NCBI RefSeq assembly: GCF_047303175.1
Contig: NZ_CP138945.1
DNA from: Prochlorococcus_E sp000760215
Lineage (GTDB): Bacteria > Cyanobacteriota > Cyanobacteriia > PCC-6307 > Cyanobiaceae
Direction: 5' to 3' (one strand)
Length of the DNA: 64,000 bases
In this document: in pieces, positions 33,894-41,720 of the stretch
Position numbering within the stretch: the first letter of the stretch is position 1
Layout: every line of letters begins with the position of its first letter
Translations under genes and position numbers: made by a program
The notes under the pieces: generated by a model
Database searches by the model: none
Told to the model about the DNA's origin: nothing
The model's input: only the letters and a program-made list of their open reading frames with translations

Positions 33894-34799
33894 TTATTTT
33901 GATTTAGACATGCCATCAAGATTTGATATGCATAGTTTGAGAATATTTTTCACATCTGTATCTTTTTCTTTTAAAAGTATATTATTCATGATGGCAATAT
34001 GATTGATTGCTTTTAATTTCATGAGAGTCAATGCAGACTGTCTTCTGATTTCCGGACTTGCTTCATTTAATTTTGAAGCTATAAGATTGATATCCCATTC
34101 ATGATCATTAAGGAATCCTATTAATTTAATAGCTTCTATCTGTACTTCTATTGAAGGATCATTTACAGCATCGCAGAGAATTTTTTTTGCCTCTTTATCA
34201 GAAAATAATTGAATTTGGTCTCCTAGAGCAGCAATAGAAGATGCACGTACTTTCTTATTTGTTGAAAGAGCTGATCTTTTAAGCACTCTTCCTGCTCTTG
34301 CTCCAATAAAAGAAATCCCCCAGCTTGCAAGTCCGCATTGTAATTCAGAGGAATTTGGTTTCGCCAAAACTTCTATTAAAAGTTCTGCTGCTTCTTCCCC
34401 AAAGATTGCCATAGCTCCTACGGCTGAACCTTGTACTACTGGATCATGGTCATGAAGAAGTGCTTGCAGCAGGTCAGGTAAGGCAGATGGATCCCCAATA
34501 AGTTTTAGTGTTTTAGCTGCTGCTCTTCTAACCGTTACATTGCAGCTATTCAGTAAGGCATATCGAAGTTCTGGCAAAGCAGACTTGCCAATCATGCCAA
34601 GACTTTCTGAAAAAGTTCGTCTTAGGAGGCCTCTCTTGTCTCCTAGACCAGTAACTAGTTTCTTGATTAAAATTGTATCTGTTTCAGGTTTTTCTCCATC
34701 CCTTAGTTTTTTTTGCAATTCCAAAGCAAGCTCGGAAGCTTCTTCTTCGCTCAAATCAGTTCTTTCCGGAAATTTTTTTTGGCTATTGATTTCTTTCAA
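33894..34799 (-). CDS. CpeF/MpeU-type phycoerythrobilin lyase (HEAT-repeat, also called MpeX in SS120)
   Basis: 301 residues made almost wholly of HEAT repeats; SSELQCGLASWGISFIGARA and NCNVTVRRAAAKTLKLIGDP-like blocks match the E/F-type lyases MpeU/MpeV/CpeF. The start has an acidic segment (DLSEEEASELALELQKKL) typical of these. CpeF attaches the doubly linked bilin at beta-Cys50/61 in freshwater PE, which fits the CpeB in this cluster. Placement: convergent with cpeZ, divergent from cpeY by 77 nt. Site specificity is inferred from family only. Confidence 0.75.
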   Translation of the reverse strand: MKEINSQKKFPERTDLSEEEASELALELQKKLRDGEKPETDTILIKKLVTGLGDKRGLLRRTFSESLGMIGKSALPELRYALLNSCNVTVRRAAAKTLKLIGDPSALPDLLQALLHDHDPVVQGSAVGAMAIFGEEAAELLIEVLAKPNSSELQCGLASWGISFIGARAGRVLKRSALSTNKKVRASSIAALGDQIQLFSDKEAKKILCDAVNDPSIEVQIEAIKLIGFLNDHEWDINLIASKLNEASPEIRRQSALTLMKLKAINHIAIMNNILLKEKDTDVKNILKLCISNLDGMSKSK

Positions 34800-34876
34800 T
34801 TGTTTTTATAAGTAGTGATCTATTAAAAATCTTAATTTTAATCATATATTTATACTTGGCCTGATTTCCTTAACTG

Positions 34877-36205
34877 ATGAACTTAGGGGCTTTTGATACT
34901 CTTCCAAAATTAAGCAAAAATGATGCTCTAAGTATTTTAAAAACCCCTTTACAAGATTTAAATCTATCTAGTGATTATTATAAAGCAGTTTTTCATCTTG
35001 CAAAATACCCCTCTCCTGAATCCGAAAAAGCTCTTTTGGATTTAGTAAAATCCCAATCTGCTGAGAAGCCTATTCTTCTTGCAAAAAGAAAAGCGATTGA
35101 AATTTTAGGACGAATGGGATCAAAAAAAGCAATACCTCATATAGCAAAAAACCTTAAGAGCTTAGACCCTTATATTGTTGAGAATTCAGCTTGGGCATTG
35201 CAACAAATTGGTTGCGATAATATAGAAATTCATAATCTTATTGGATCTTTATTGGAGGAAAATAATCAAAACCATAGAGTTCTAATTCAGAGCTTGGCAA
35301 AGATGGGGGCAACATCACAGTTATCTAAAATAAATGCAATTCTTAGTAGTGAGGTAATACCTATAGGTGTAAAAGGTGCTTCTATAGCAGCAATTAAAAT
35401 CCTGACAGGCAAATCTCAAAATGTTGACCTGTTAAGGGATCACTTGAGTTCTGCTAATCAAAATGATCGCCAATGTGCAGTTCAAGATATTATTGATGCT
35501 AAAGAATATGACTTAATCGAAAGCATTATTCAAACTCCAATATCTCCGTTTTTCAGATTACGAGCTATAGATTTACTTTGGCCTGAAATTAGTGATGATC
35601 GAGGAAAATCAAATGCTTTAGATTTAATTGATCTTGTTTTATTAGATAATCCAAAAGCAATAAGACCTGCTAACAAGTATCAAAAGCAAAATGAAATTAA
35701 AACATTGATAAAAAGACTATTTAGTACAGACTTTTGCAAAGCATACTCTTCCTTGAGCTCTCTATTAGATATGAGATTTGATTATATATTCCCAGCTTTG
35801 CAAGATGAATTAAAGCGATTTAAAAAGGATTATGGAGCCATTTACTTTCTTTTAATACTCTTAAGAAATGCTCAAATTAGTGTAGAAATACAAAGGAAAA
35901 AAAGTATGGAATTAGTAGACTATTGTTTAGATAAGTCGTGGCCTGATTTTATGAAATTTAAACCTCAAGCCATATTATTGTCTATGGAAATTGACATTGA
36001 ATTCTTTACTCAAAATTTAGAATCTTGGTTAAACGAGAAGGAAACACCTTATTGGGCTTGTAGATATGCAGCGTTGATATGTGTTGAGAAACTGGTCAAG
36101 AATAATATGCTTAATATTGATATAAAGCATGTCATTGAAAGAGTATATGATGAAAATAAATTTGTCTGCTTAAAAGCTAAGAAATTCCAATCAAAATATA
36201 TTTAA
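34877..36205 (+). CDS. cpeY: CpeY-type phycoerythrobilin lyase
   Basis: 442 residues, the length of CpeY, with HEAT repeats over the first two thirds (AKRKAIEILGRMGSKKAIPH near 72, NSAWALQQIGCDNIEIHNL near 104) and a conserved C-terminal region (ETPYWACRYAALICVEKLV). CpeY attaches phycoerythrobilin to alpha-Cys82 with the help of CpeZ; both are present and CpeA keeps that cysteine. Convergent with cpeT at 8 nt, with no room for a separate terminator. Confidence 0.87.
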   Translation: MNLGAFDTLPKLSKNDALSILKTPLQDLNLSSDYYKAVFHLAKYPSPESEKALLDLVKSQSAEKPILLAKRKAIEILGRMGSKKAIPHIAKNLKSLDPYIVENSAWALQQIGCDNIEIHNLIGSLLEENNQNHRVLIQSLAKMGATSQLSKINAILSSEVIPIGVKGASIAAIKILTGKSQNVDLLRDHLSSANQNDRQCAVQDIIDAKEYDLIESIIQTPISPFFRLRAIDLLWPEISDDRGKSNALDLIDLVLLDNPKAIRPANKYQKQNEIKTLIKRLFSTDFCKAYSSLSSLLDMRFDYIFPALQDELKRFKKDYGAIYFLLILLRNAQISVEIQRKKSMELVDYCLDKSWPDFMKFKPQAILLSMEIDIEFFTQNLESWLNEKETPYWACRYAALICVEKLVKNNMLNIDIKHVIERVYDENKFVCLKAKKFQSKYI

Positions 36206-36213
36206 TATTTAGA

Positions 36214-36789
36214 TTAACGTATTTTTTCAAACTCGAAAAAGCCATCCTCTAATCCCCATAATCTTTTATTTGTTTCAATATCGAATCCTTGATCTATAGT
36301 TTTGAATTTGCTCTTATTAAACTTCACCTTGCTCACTAAATATGTTTTCCTACCATCTCTCTCTACAATACATTTACCAGCTTTTTTTAAAGATCCAACA
36401 TATGTTCCTTTGCTTATCTCTTTAAATTTCATTTGGCAATTTTTTCTAATTAAGAGATTTTCTTTTTTAATTGATAATAGAATCTGTTTGTTAAAGCCTG
36501 CACCTGCAAATCTTTCCGATGGATATATTTCATAGTTCTCTAATAACAAATTATTTTCATCAGTTGATAATTTATGGACAGCTTGTCTATACGGTGACCA
36601 AGGTGAATAGTTATAACTTTGCTCCGAATATAAGCTAATACTTTGAAACAACTCCCATGGTAGAAGTCTAAAGTATATGTTGATATGTGCGTATACTTTA
36701 GGCTGTTTTTGAGCTTGTTTCTTATTACTATAACTCCCACAAAGTGTATTCAGAAACCTAGTAATTTTCTTATCATGCTCTCCATTCAT
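36214..36789 (-). CDS. cpeT: CpeT-type bilin lyase
   Basis: 191 residues of the CpeT/CpcT family: FLNTLCGSYSNKKQAQKQP near the start, AHINIYFRLLPWEL, SLYSEQSYNYSPWSPYRQAV and CIVERDGRKTYLVSKVKFN are conserved blocks. CpeT/CpcT lyases attach a bilin to the beta subunit near Cys153-165, matching Cys163 in CpeB. Last gene of the minus-strand unit, 10 nt after cpeS. Confidence 0.88.
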   Translation of the reverse strand: MNGEHDKKITRFLNTLCGSYSNKKQAQKQPKVYAHINIYFRLLPWELFQSISLYSEQSYNYSPWSPYRQAVHKLSTDENNLLLENYEIYPSERFAGAGFNKQILLSIKKENLLIRKNCQMKFKEISKGTYVGSLKKAGKCIVERDGRKTYLVSKVKFNKSKFKTIDQGFDIETNKRLWGLEDGFFEFEKIR

Positions 36790-36799
36790 GGCTTCATCC

Positions 36800-37327
36800 T
36801 TATTCGTTAATTATACGTATTTCTGAGGCAAAGGAAGTTTGAAGAATTCCCTTTGATTCTTTTGAAAAAAGAACGGAGGAACGGCATCTTGTATTTGAGT
36901 TAATGAACCAAATACGTTCTTCTGCAATTATTTGCTCGTATTCGGTTGATAGAACGAAAGTATGATCTGAAAGAAATTTGTATTTTGAGATTGCACTTCC
37001 TTTTTCAGCATATCCTGCGCTCCTTAAAATAATTCCTTCATTATTAGAGTTTGGAATAGGAATCAATAGGCTTGATCCACTTAAAGTATCATCATTGCCA
37101 TCCCAGTTAGATTCTCCTTCCCAAAAAATTTCGAATGGAGATGGAGTCTCGCGTTCTGAATATCCATTTTTTTTCAAAAAATCTATAACTTTTGAGTCTT
37201 CTTTTGGAATTTGTTTGATTTTGATAGTGCTAATAACTTCTTCAAATTGTTTAAATGCTAATGAGTGCCCACTTCTCATTGAAACCCATTCTCCTTGGCT
37301 TTTAGCTACAAATGTCTCAATCTCCAT
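36800..37327 (-). CDS. cpeS: CpeS-type bilin lyase
   Basis: 175 residues of the CpcS/CpeS family, a lipocalin-like barrel: WVSMRSGHSLAFKQFEEVIS at the start, then FEIFWEGESNWDG and FEYEQIIAEERIWFINSN-like strands. CpeS attaches bilins at beta-Cys82, present in CpeB. Start codon lies inside the end of the preceding 62-residue gene (11-nt overlap), so translation is probably coupled. Part of ppeC-orf62-cpeS-cpeT. Confidence 0.88.
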   Translation of the reverse strand: MEIETFVAKSQGEWVSMRSGHSLAFKQFEEVISTIKIKQIPKEDSKVIDFLKKNGYSERETPSPFEIFWEGESNWDGNDDTLSGSSLLIPIPNSNNEGIILRSAGYAEKGSAISKYKFLSDHTFVLSTEYEQIIAEERIWFINSNTRCRSSVLFSKESKGILQTSFASEIRIINE

Positions 37328-37505
37328 TTGTAGTATTTAATGACTCTTCAGAATCTAGTGAGGTTTTATTATTACTACCTTTTTGAATCATTCTTACCAT
37401 AGAGTTAACCATCATTGACATGGCCATAGGGACTTTTTTCCCTGAAGGTGTTTGTGATGATCTATTTCCTGGCCTTTCGTTGGAAGAAGTCTTTTTTATA
37501 GTCAT
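37317..37505 (-). CDS. 62-residue basic, methionine-rich protein in the PE lyase operon
   Basis: A polar, basic N-terminal third rich in Ser/Arg/Pro (about 1-23), a compact Met-rich hydrophobic or amphipathic segment VPMAMSMMVNSMVRMIQKG (about 25-43) and a polar, Asn/Ser/Glu tail. There are no cysteines, no signal peptide and no recognised domain. It is 15 nt after ppeC and overlaps cpeS by 11 nt, so it appears to be a genuine cotranscribed gene of the phycoerythrin island. The segment may bind a membrane or a partner helix. Function unknown. Confidence 0.65.
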   Translation of the reverse strand: MTIKKTSSNERPGNRSSQTPSGKKVPMAMSMMVNSMVRMIQKGSNNKTSLDSEESLNTTNGD

Positions 37506-37520
37506 GCGGAGGAGGCTTGC

Positions 37521-38315
37521 TTAATAAGTTACGTTATCACTGGAAGCAGAACCTATCCTAAAGGAGGTTGTCTTTTTAAAGATTGATGTAGTGCTGCCAC
37601 ATGGTGAGTTCCAGAATCTTGGATATGGGACAATATCTTCTCCAAATATTTCCTGATATTCTAAAGAATCAATTAAAGAATCAATATGACGTTCAAAACC
37701 TTCCTCATTAATTAGTTTGATATTACTTTCAAACTCTTTGTTATCAATTAAAGGCCTTCCTAGAAGATGCATAAAACTAAGCTCTATACATTTACTTTGA
37801 TTAACGTTCTCTAAATAATACTTTTTATAGAAGTCTGACTTACATATATTTCTAAGAAACTCTCTTATTGAGATATCACCATTCCTCAATCTTCTTTCAA
37901 TGTCTTTTGGCCGCTCACTTTCCATTGGCCGTAAATTGCCAAAGACTTGTATATATACAGCTTGAATAGCCATAAGAAGTGCTTCATCACTATGTGGGTG
38001 GAATTGTTCGTAGGTAAATAGATCTTTAGAGTTTTGGGTTGATTTTTCTCCAATTACATTGTTTTCTTTTACATAATTGGCAAGCTTAAAAGCATCCCTA
38101 ATCTGCGACATTCTATTTTTGCTTACTTCTCTTGGTTTAGAATTAGGATTATTTGTAAATAGACTTTGTTGGCCAGGCATGCATTTACTTCTGCAATGCA
38201 TGATATATGTTTTCATTTTGCTCCCTGATAATCTTCTCTTGCTGTAACTAGTAGATCCTGAATTATATATATAAGAAAGGCGATTCTCTAGGTCATTTTT
38301 TGAGATCATTTTCAT
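37521..38315 (-). CDS. ppeC: Phycobilisome linker-domain protein associated with phycoerythrin (PpeC)
   Basis: 264 residues. A central phycobilisome rod-linker domain (about 100-235) is evident: ALLMAIQAVYIQVFGNLRP, LRNGDISIREFLRNICKSDF, FMHLLGRPLIDNKEF and the end DSLEYQEIFGEDIVPYPRFW. The N-terminal 60 residues are strongly basic with Cys38, Cys42 and a methionine, and the C-terminus is short; no CpcD-type tail is seen. It likely organises PE or ties it to the thylakoid. First gene of the unit ppeC-orf62-cpeS-cpeT, 43 nt after the PucC-type gene. Confidence 0.9.
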   Translation of the reverse strand: MKMISKNDLENRLSYIYNSGSTSYSKRRLSGSKMKTYIMHCRSKCMPGQQSLFTNNPNSKPREVSKNRMSQIRDAFKLANYVKENNVIGEKSTQNSKDLFTYEQFHPHSDEALLMAIQAVYIQVFGNLRPMESERPKDIERRLRNGDISIREFLRNICKSDFYKKYYLENVNQSKCIELSFMHLLGRPLIDNKEFESNIKLINEEGFERHIDSLIDSLEYQEIFGEDIVPYPRFWNSPCGSTTSIFKKTTSFRIGSASSDNVTY

Positions 38316-38358
38316 GAGGATAATTATTAAAATAAAAGGTATCTTGAATTATTTTTAT

Positions 38359-39744
38359 TCATTCTAGCTCCGACATTATTAACGTTTCCATTTTAGCAGA
38401 AGTTTCCTTTTTGAATTTGTTAACATTTACATAGTTAAGTATTAATATTGAAGATAAAACTATAATTATTTCTACAGTGAATACAAATGCAAAGGCAGAT
38501 AAAGGATTGTCCTGACCGCTGAAAATTCTACCTAAATCAAGTAGTCCACCTCCCATTAGCTTCCCCATCGCTCTTGACAAGGCTTGTGCTAGACCCCATA
38601 CGCCTACGAAGGTTCCTGCTACTTGAGGAAGGGTAAGATCAAGCATCAAAGATAATGCACTGTTTGTTGCTATTCCAGCAGCTATGCCAAATATAAATAA
38701 GATGCCAAATAGTAAATTACTATTGCCAATAACACCACTAAGTATTATTAGTCCTAAAGAATAAGCAATCATCCAGCATCCAAGCTTTGCTGCTGAATAT
38801 TTACCTATTCTAGGTATTATTAATAACCCACCAATTAATAATCCTACTAATGTGCCTATACCCCAATAGGCATTAAGCAATGTAGTTTTTGAAATAGGCA
38901 AACTAAATACTTCAGCACCGAAGCTTTCTAAAATTGGATCTTGAAGAAAAAGACCTAACGTATAAAAGATTAAGAAACTAAAGAAAATAAATATTTGTTT
39001 GCTTGAAGTAATTAGAGACCATGCATCTCTTAATCCTATCTCTTTGCTTTTACTAGTAAGAGTTTTATATGCCTTATGTTCACTTTTTTCTATGCCCCAG
39101 CATGAAAGTATTGCTATTGCGAAAATAATCCCACTAACCTTAATCATAAATTGTTGAAGTGTTGGTTGGAGCAAACTTGGATCTGTAATCCCATCAAGGT
39201 TCTTGGTTGTAATAGATATCGCTATTGCCCCAATTACAATTCCAATCGTTAGCATGCACCAAATCACACCAACAGCTTTAGGCCTTTCCTTTTCATTAGT
39301 CAGATCAATAATTAGAGCCAAATAAGGTGTTGTAGCCATTGAGATTGCTAACCCATATAAAGCAAAAAGAGAGCAAAGACCAATCACACTTATTGCAATT
39401 GCTGTTAACGAACCCTGTGTTAACGATCTTTCAGTTAAGAAAATTATGGGTATTGATAAAACAGCTAAAAAACAGAAACCTGCTGAGCCTAAATAAATAT
39501 ATGGGGTTCTTTTCCGACCTTTTATTGGCCAGCTATCTGAAATGTTTCCAAATAGGACCCTTGAAGGTGCAACCAACTGTTCAAAAGCTAGCCCACCTCC
39601 CACAAGAATAGCTGGGAATGCGAGTTCAGTAATCATTATGCGATTAAGCATCCCAGCAAAAATTACTGCTAGGCAGCCTAAACACCCTTGAAATAAGCTA
39701 AGCCTAAAGAGCTGAAGGTTTGGTAATTGTTTTGTGTTTTCCAA
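38359..39744 (-). CDS. PucC/LhaA-family MFS-type protein
   Basis: 461 residues, about 12 membrane segments, of the BCH1/PUCC family: RLSLFQGCLGCLAVIFAGML and NRIMITELAFPAILVGGGLA near the start, then APSRVLFGNISDSWPIKGRKRTPY (first 20 residues: APSRVLFGNISDSWPIKGRK) near 59, and GTFVGVWGLAQALSRAMGKL near 389. The family helps assemble bacteriochlorophyll or chlorophyll light-harvesting complexes. Its place at the edge of the phycoerythrin island suggests an antenna role. Other copies may exist elsewhere in the genome. Confidence 0.9.
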   Translation of the reverse strand: MENTKQLPNLQLFRLSLFQGCLGCLAVIFAGMLNRIMITELAFPAILVGGGLAFEQLVAPSRVLFGNISDSWPIKGRKRTPYIYLGSAGFCFLAVLSIPIIFLTERSLTQGSLTAIAISVIGLCSLFALYGLAISMATTPYLALIIDLTNEKERPKAVGVIWCMLTIGIVIGAIAISITTKNLDGITDPSLLQPTLQQFMIKVSGIIFAIAILSCWGIEKSEHKAYKTLTSKSKEIGLRDAWSLITSSKQIFIFFSFLIFYTLGLFLQDPILESFGAEVFSLPISKTTLLNAYWGIGTLVGLLIGGLLIIPRIGKYSAAKLGCWMIAYSLGLIILSGVIGNSNLLFGILFIFGIAAGIATNSALSLMLDLTLPQVAGTFVGVWGLAQALSRAMGKLMGGGLLDLGRIFSGQDNPLSAFAFVFTVEIIIVLSSILILNYVNVNKFKKETSAKMETLIMSELE

Positions 39745-39786
39745 AAGAATTTGACCGAAATTAAATTATCTCACTGATAGAGATTA

Positions 39787-39802
39787 ATAATTTATAAATT
39801 AT
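39787..39802. repeat. 16-bp perfect AT-only palindrome upstream of the PucC-type gene
   Basis: ATAATTTATAAATTAT is its own reverse complement and lies 43 nt before the PucC-type start and 30 nt past the end of the upstream 73-residue gene. It could be an operator or hairpin; in such AT-rich DNA chance is a real alternative. Confidence 0.35.
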
Positions 39803-39831
39803 GGTATTTAAAATCAAAGAATTGATTTTTG

Positions 39832-40053
39832 TTATTGAAGCTGTAGCAAACGTAGGCGAAACTTTGCAACATTGAATGCTTCTGAAGGAGAGCTTTTTAT
39901 ATATGGATGCTCTTTATTTTGGTCGATGATCATGCGTATCTTTTCTTCGACAGTTAATTTTTCATCATTTACAAAATCACTGGACCTCCAAGCCTCATCA
40001 AAAACTATGGCAAAACTATCAGCATTATTATAGTAGGAGTTAGGGTTTAGCAT
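39832..40053 (-). CDS. 73-residue hypothetical protein
   Basis: Acidic in the middle with a polar N-terminus (MLNPNSYYNNADSFAIVFDE) and a final helix FNVAKFRLRLLQLQ. No cysteine, membrane segment or known motif. It lies upstream of the PucC-type gene on the same strand (87-nt gap containing a palindrome) and downstream of tRNA-Phe. Amino-acid composition looks like real coding sequence with balanced heptads (KLTVEEKIRMIIDQNKEH), but I do not recognise it. Confidence 0.5.
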   Translation of the reverse strand: MLNPNSYYNNADSFAIVFDEAWRSSDFVNDEKLTVEEKIRMIIDQNKEHPYIKSSPSEAFNVAKFRLRLLQLQ

Positions 40054-40292
40054 TTTCAGTTAATTTTAATCTGATAATAGATCATGTGATTAGAAAAGGA
40101 TAATCTATAGATTTGATTTTAAAGACCTTGCTTTTAATACCTTCTTGGAAGATTAGTTTGAGATTGAAAATATTTTTCAAATAAGTATATTACTTCGTTT
40201 AGAAATTAAGGTTGTTTCACTTCTAGGGGCAATATTAATAAATATACCTAGATATTTCTAGAATCATCTATTCTTCTGAAATTAAGAATTAA

Positions 40293-40368
40293 TGGTGCCA
40301 GGACGCAGATTTGAACTGCGGACACGGCGATTTTCAGTCGCCTGCTCTACCAACTGAGCTATCCCGGC
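40293..40368 (-). tRNA. tRNA-Phe (GAA anticodon), CCA encoded
   Basis: A complete cloverleaf on the minus strand from 40368 to 40296 plus an encoded CCA to 40293: acceptor GCCGGGA/TCCTGGC with one G-T pair, anticodon stem GGCGA/TCGCC with loop CTGAAAA, T arm CGCAG-TTCAAAT-CTGCG. The 239-nt stretch on its left (40054-40292) holds no gene that I can see. Confidence 0.96.
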
Positions 40369-40486
40369 TTAGAGCTAAAAAATAAGTAGCCATTATTTAT
40401 CTTATATCAACACTTATTCCTATAAAAGAAATTCTTCCATTTTCGAATCCTCGGTTAATGAAAAAAGATCTTTCATTAATGCCTGG

Positions 40487-41716
40487 CTATATAATTCCTT
40501 TCCATGCAAGACGTGCAACCCCTTCTGCTGCTTGCCTTGAGCAGCTATGAATGGGTATGCCAATTTGTCTTTCCCTAATTCTTCTCCATTGAGGGTTCTT
40601 AGCACCTCCACCAATAGTAATTATTTTTGTTGGCTTTCCTAACTGCATTTCCTTCATTTTTTCCCAACCTTGTGCTTCGATTCTTGCAAGACCTTCAAGT
40701 AGTCCATGAAGATATAGAGAGTCACTAACTGGTCTTGGCTCAAGAATTGGTTCTAAATTGGGGTCATCAATAGGGAACCGTTCCCCTTTGTATAGAAGAG
40801 GTAGCAGCGTTAAACCACTATCTGATTCGGGATTAATTTGTCTACTCAATTCAATTAAACTTTTATCATTAAAAAATTTTTTAAGAACTGAGCAACCTGC
40901 ATTGGAAGCTCCTCCTACTAGCCATTGCCCAGCAACTAAATGGTTTGTAATTCCTTTGCCTTTAAGCGGAAACTCTGCAAAACGTTTGATTACAATAGTG
41001 CTGCCTAAAATGGTAATACCTTCAGAAGCAGCTGCATCTGTTGCAAGTACAGCAGCATTGGAGTCAGTAGTTCCTGCTATGATTTGTAGTTTTTTAGGAA
41101 GATTTAATTCTTTTGCTCTGATTGATGAAATTTTCCCAATTATTTTTCCACTAGAGACAATTTTTGGAAGAGCATTTAGCCAAGAAAGCTTCTTGAAACT
41201 TTTTGGCCATGATTTCTTTAAAAGATCCCAGCCAAGTTTGATATTGTTTCCTTCCTCTCCCCATGTCCAATCATCTAGTAACCATCCGCTAATCCAGTCT
41301 GCCTGATGTCTTAGTAAGATTTCTTCTCCAAAAATATTAATCAAGTGAAATGCTCTTCCAATACCATCTGGAAGAGGAATGTTTGTGGAATGCTCTTGCA
41401 AAAACTTGTTTTTTACGATGTATTTTTTGAAATATGGCAATGCTTTCCCAAGAGCATTGCCTGCATAATCACACCCCATTAGTGTCCCTGAAGTACCAGC
41501 AATAGAACATCCAATTAGCCTTTCTTTTATCTGAGAAGGTATTTCATTAATTAGTATCATGCAGCTTTTTTTCCAGCCCTCGCAGTTCTCTAAACCATCT
41601 AAATAATTAATGGATGAAAAATGTTCTATCTCATATCTATTATTAATTAAAGCTATACGAACACCACTTGTGCCAAGGTCTATTCCTAGCACAAGTGGTG
41701 CATTGGATGACATCAA
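40487..41716 (-). CDS. FGGY-family carbohydrate kinase (likely D-ribulose/xylulose kinase type)
   Basis: 409 residues: N-terminal LVLGIDLGTSGVRIALIN (ATP/phosphate 1 loop), IAGTSGTLMGCDYAG near 75, AGTTDSNAAVLATDAA near 211-226 and the C-terminal adenosine loop IITIGGGAKNPQWRRI near 367. It is shorter than E. coli XylB, like the cyanobacterial or plant-plastid kinase studied as a D-ribulose kinase. Sugar specificity is inferred. It lies 4 nt after metK on the same strand and is likely cotranscribed. Confidence 0.87.
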   Translation of the reverse strand: MMSSNAPLVLGIDLGTSGVRIALINNRYEIEHFSSINYLDGLENCEGWKKSCMILINEIPSQIKERLIGCSIAGTSGTLMGCDYAGNALGKALPYFKKYIVKNKFLQEHSTNIPLPDGIGRAFHLINIFGEEILLRHQADWISGWLLDDWTWGEEGNNIKLGWDLLKKSWPKSFKKLSWLNALPKIVSSGKIIGKISSIRAKELNLPKKLQIIAGTTDSNAAVLATDAAASEGITILGSTIVIKRFAEFPLKGKGITNHLVAGQWLVGGASNAGCSVLKKFFNDKSLIELSRQINPESDSGLTLLPLLYKGERFPIDDPNLEPILEPRPVSDSLYLHGLLEGLARIEAQGWEKMKEMQLGKPTKIITIGGGAKNPQWRRIRERQIGIPIHSCSRQAAEGVARLAWKGII

Positions 41717-41720
41717 TGAC

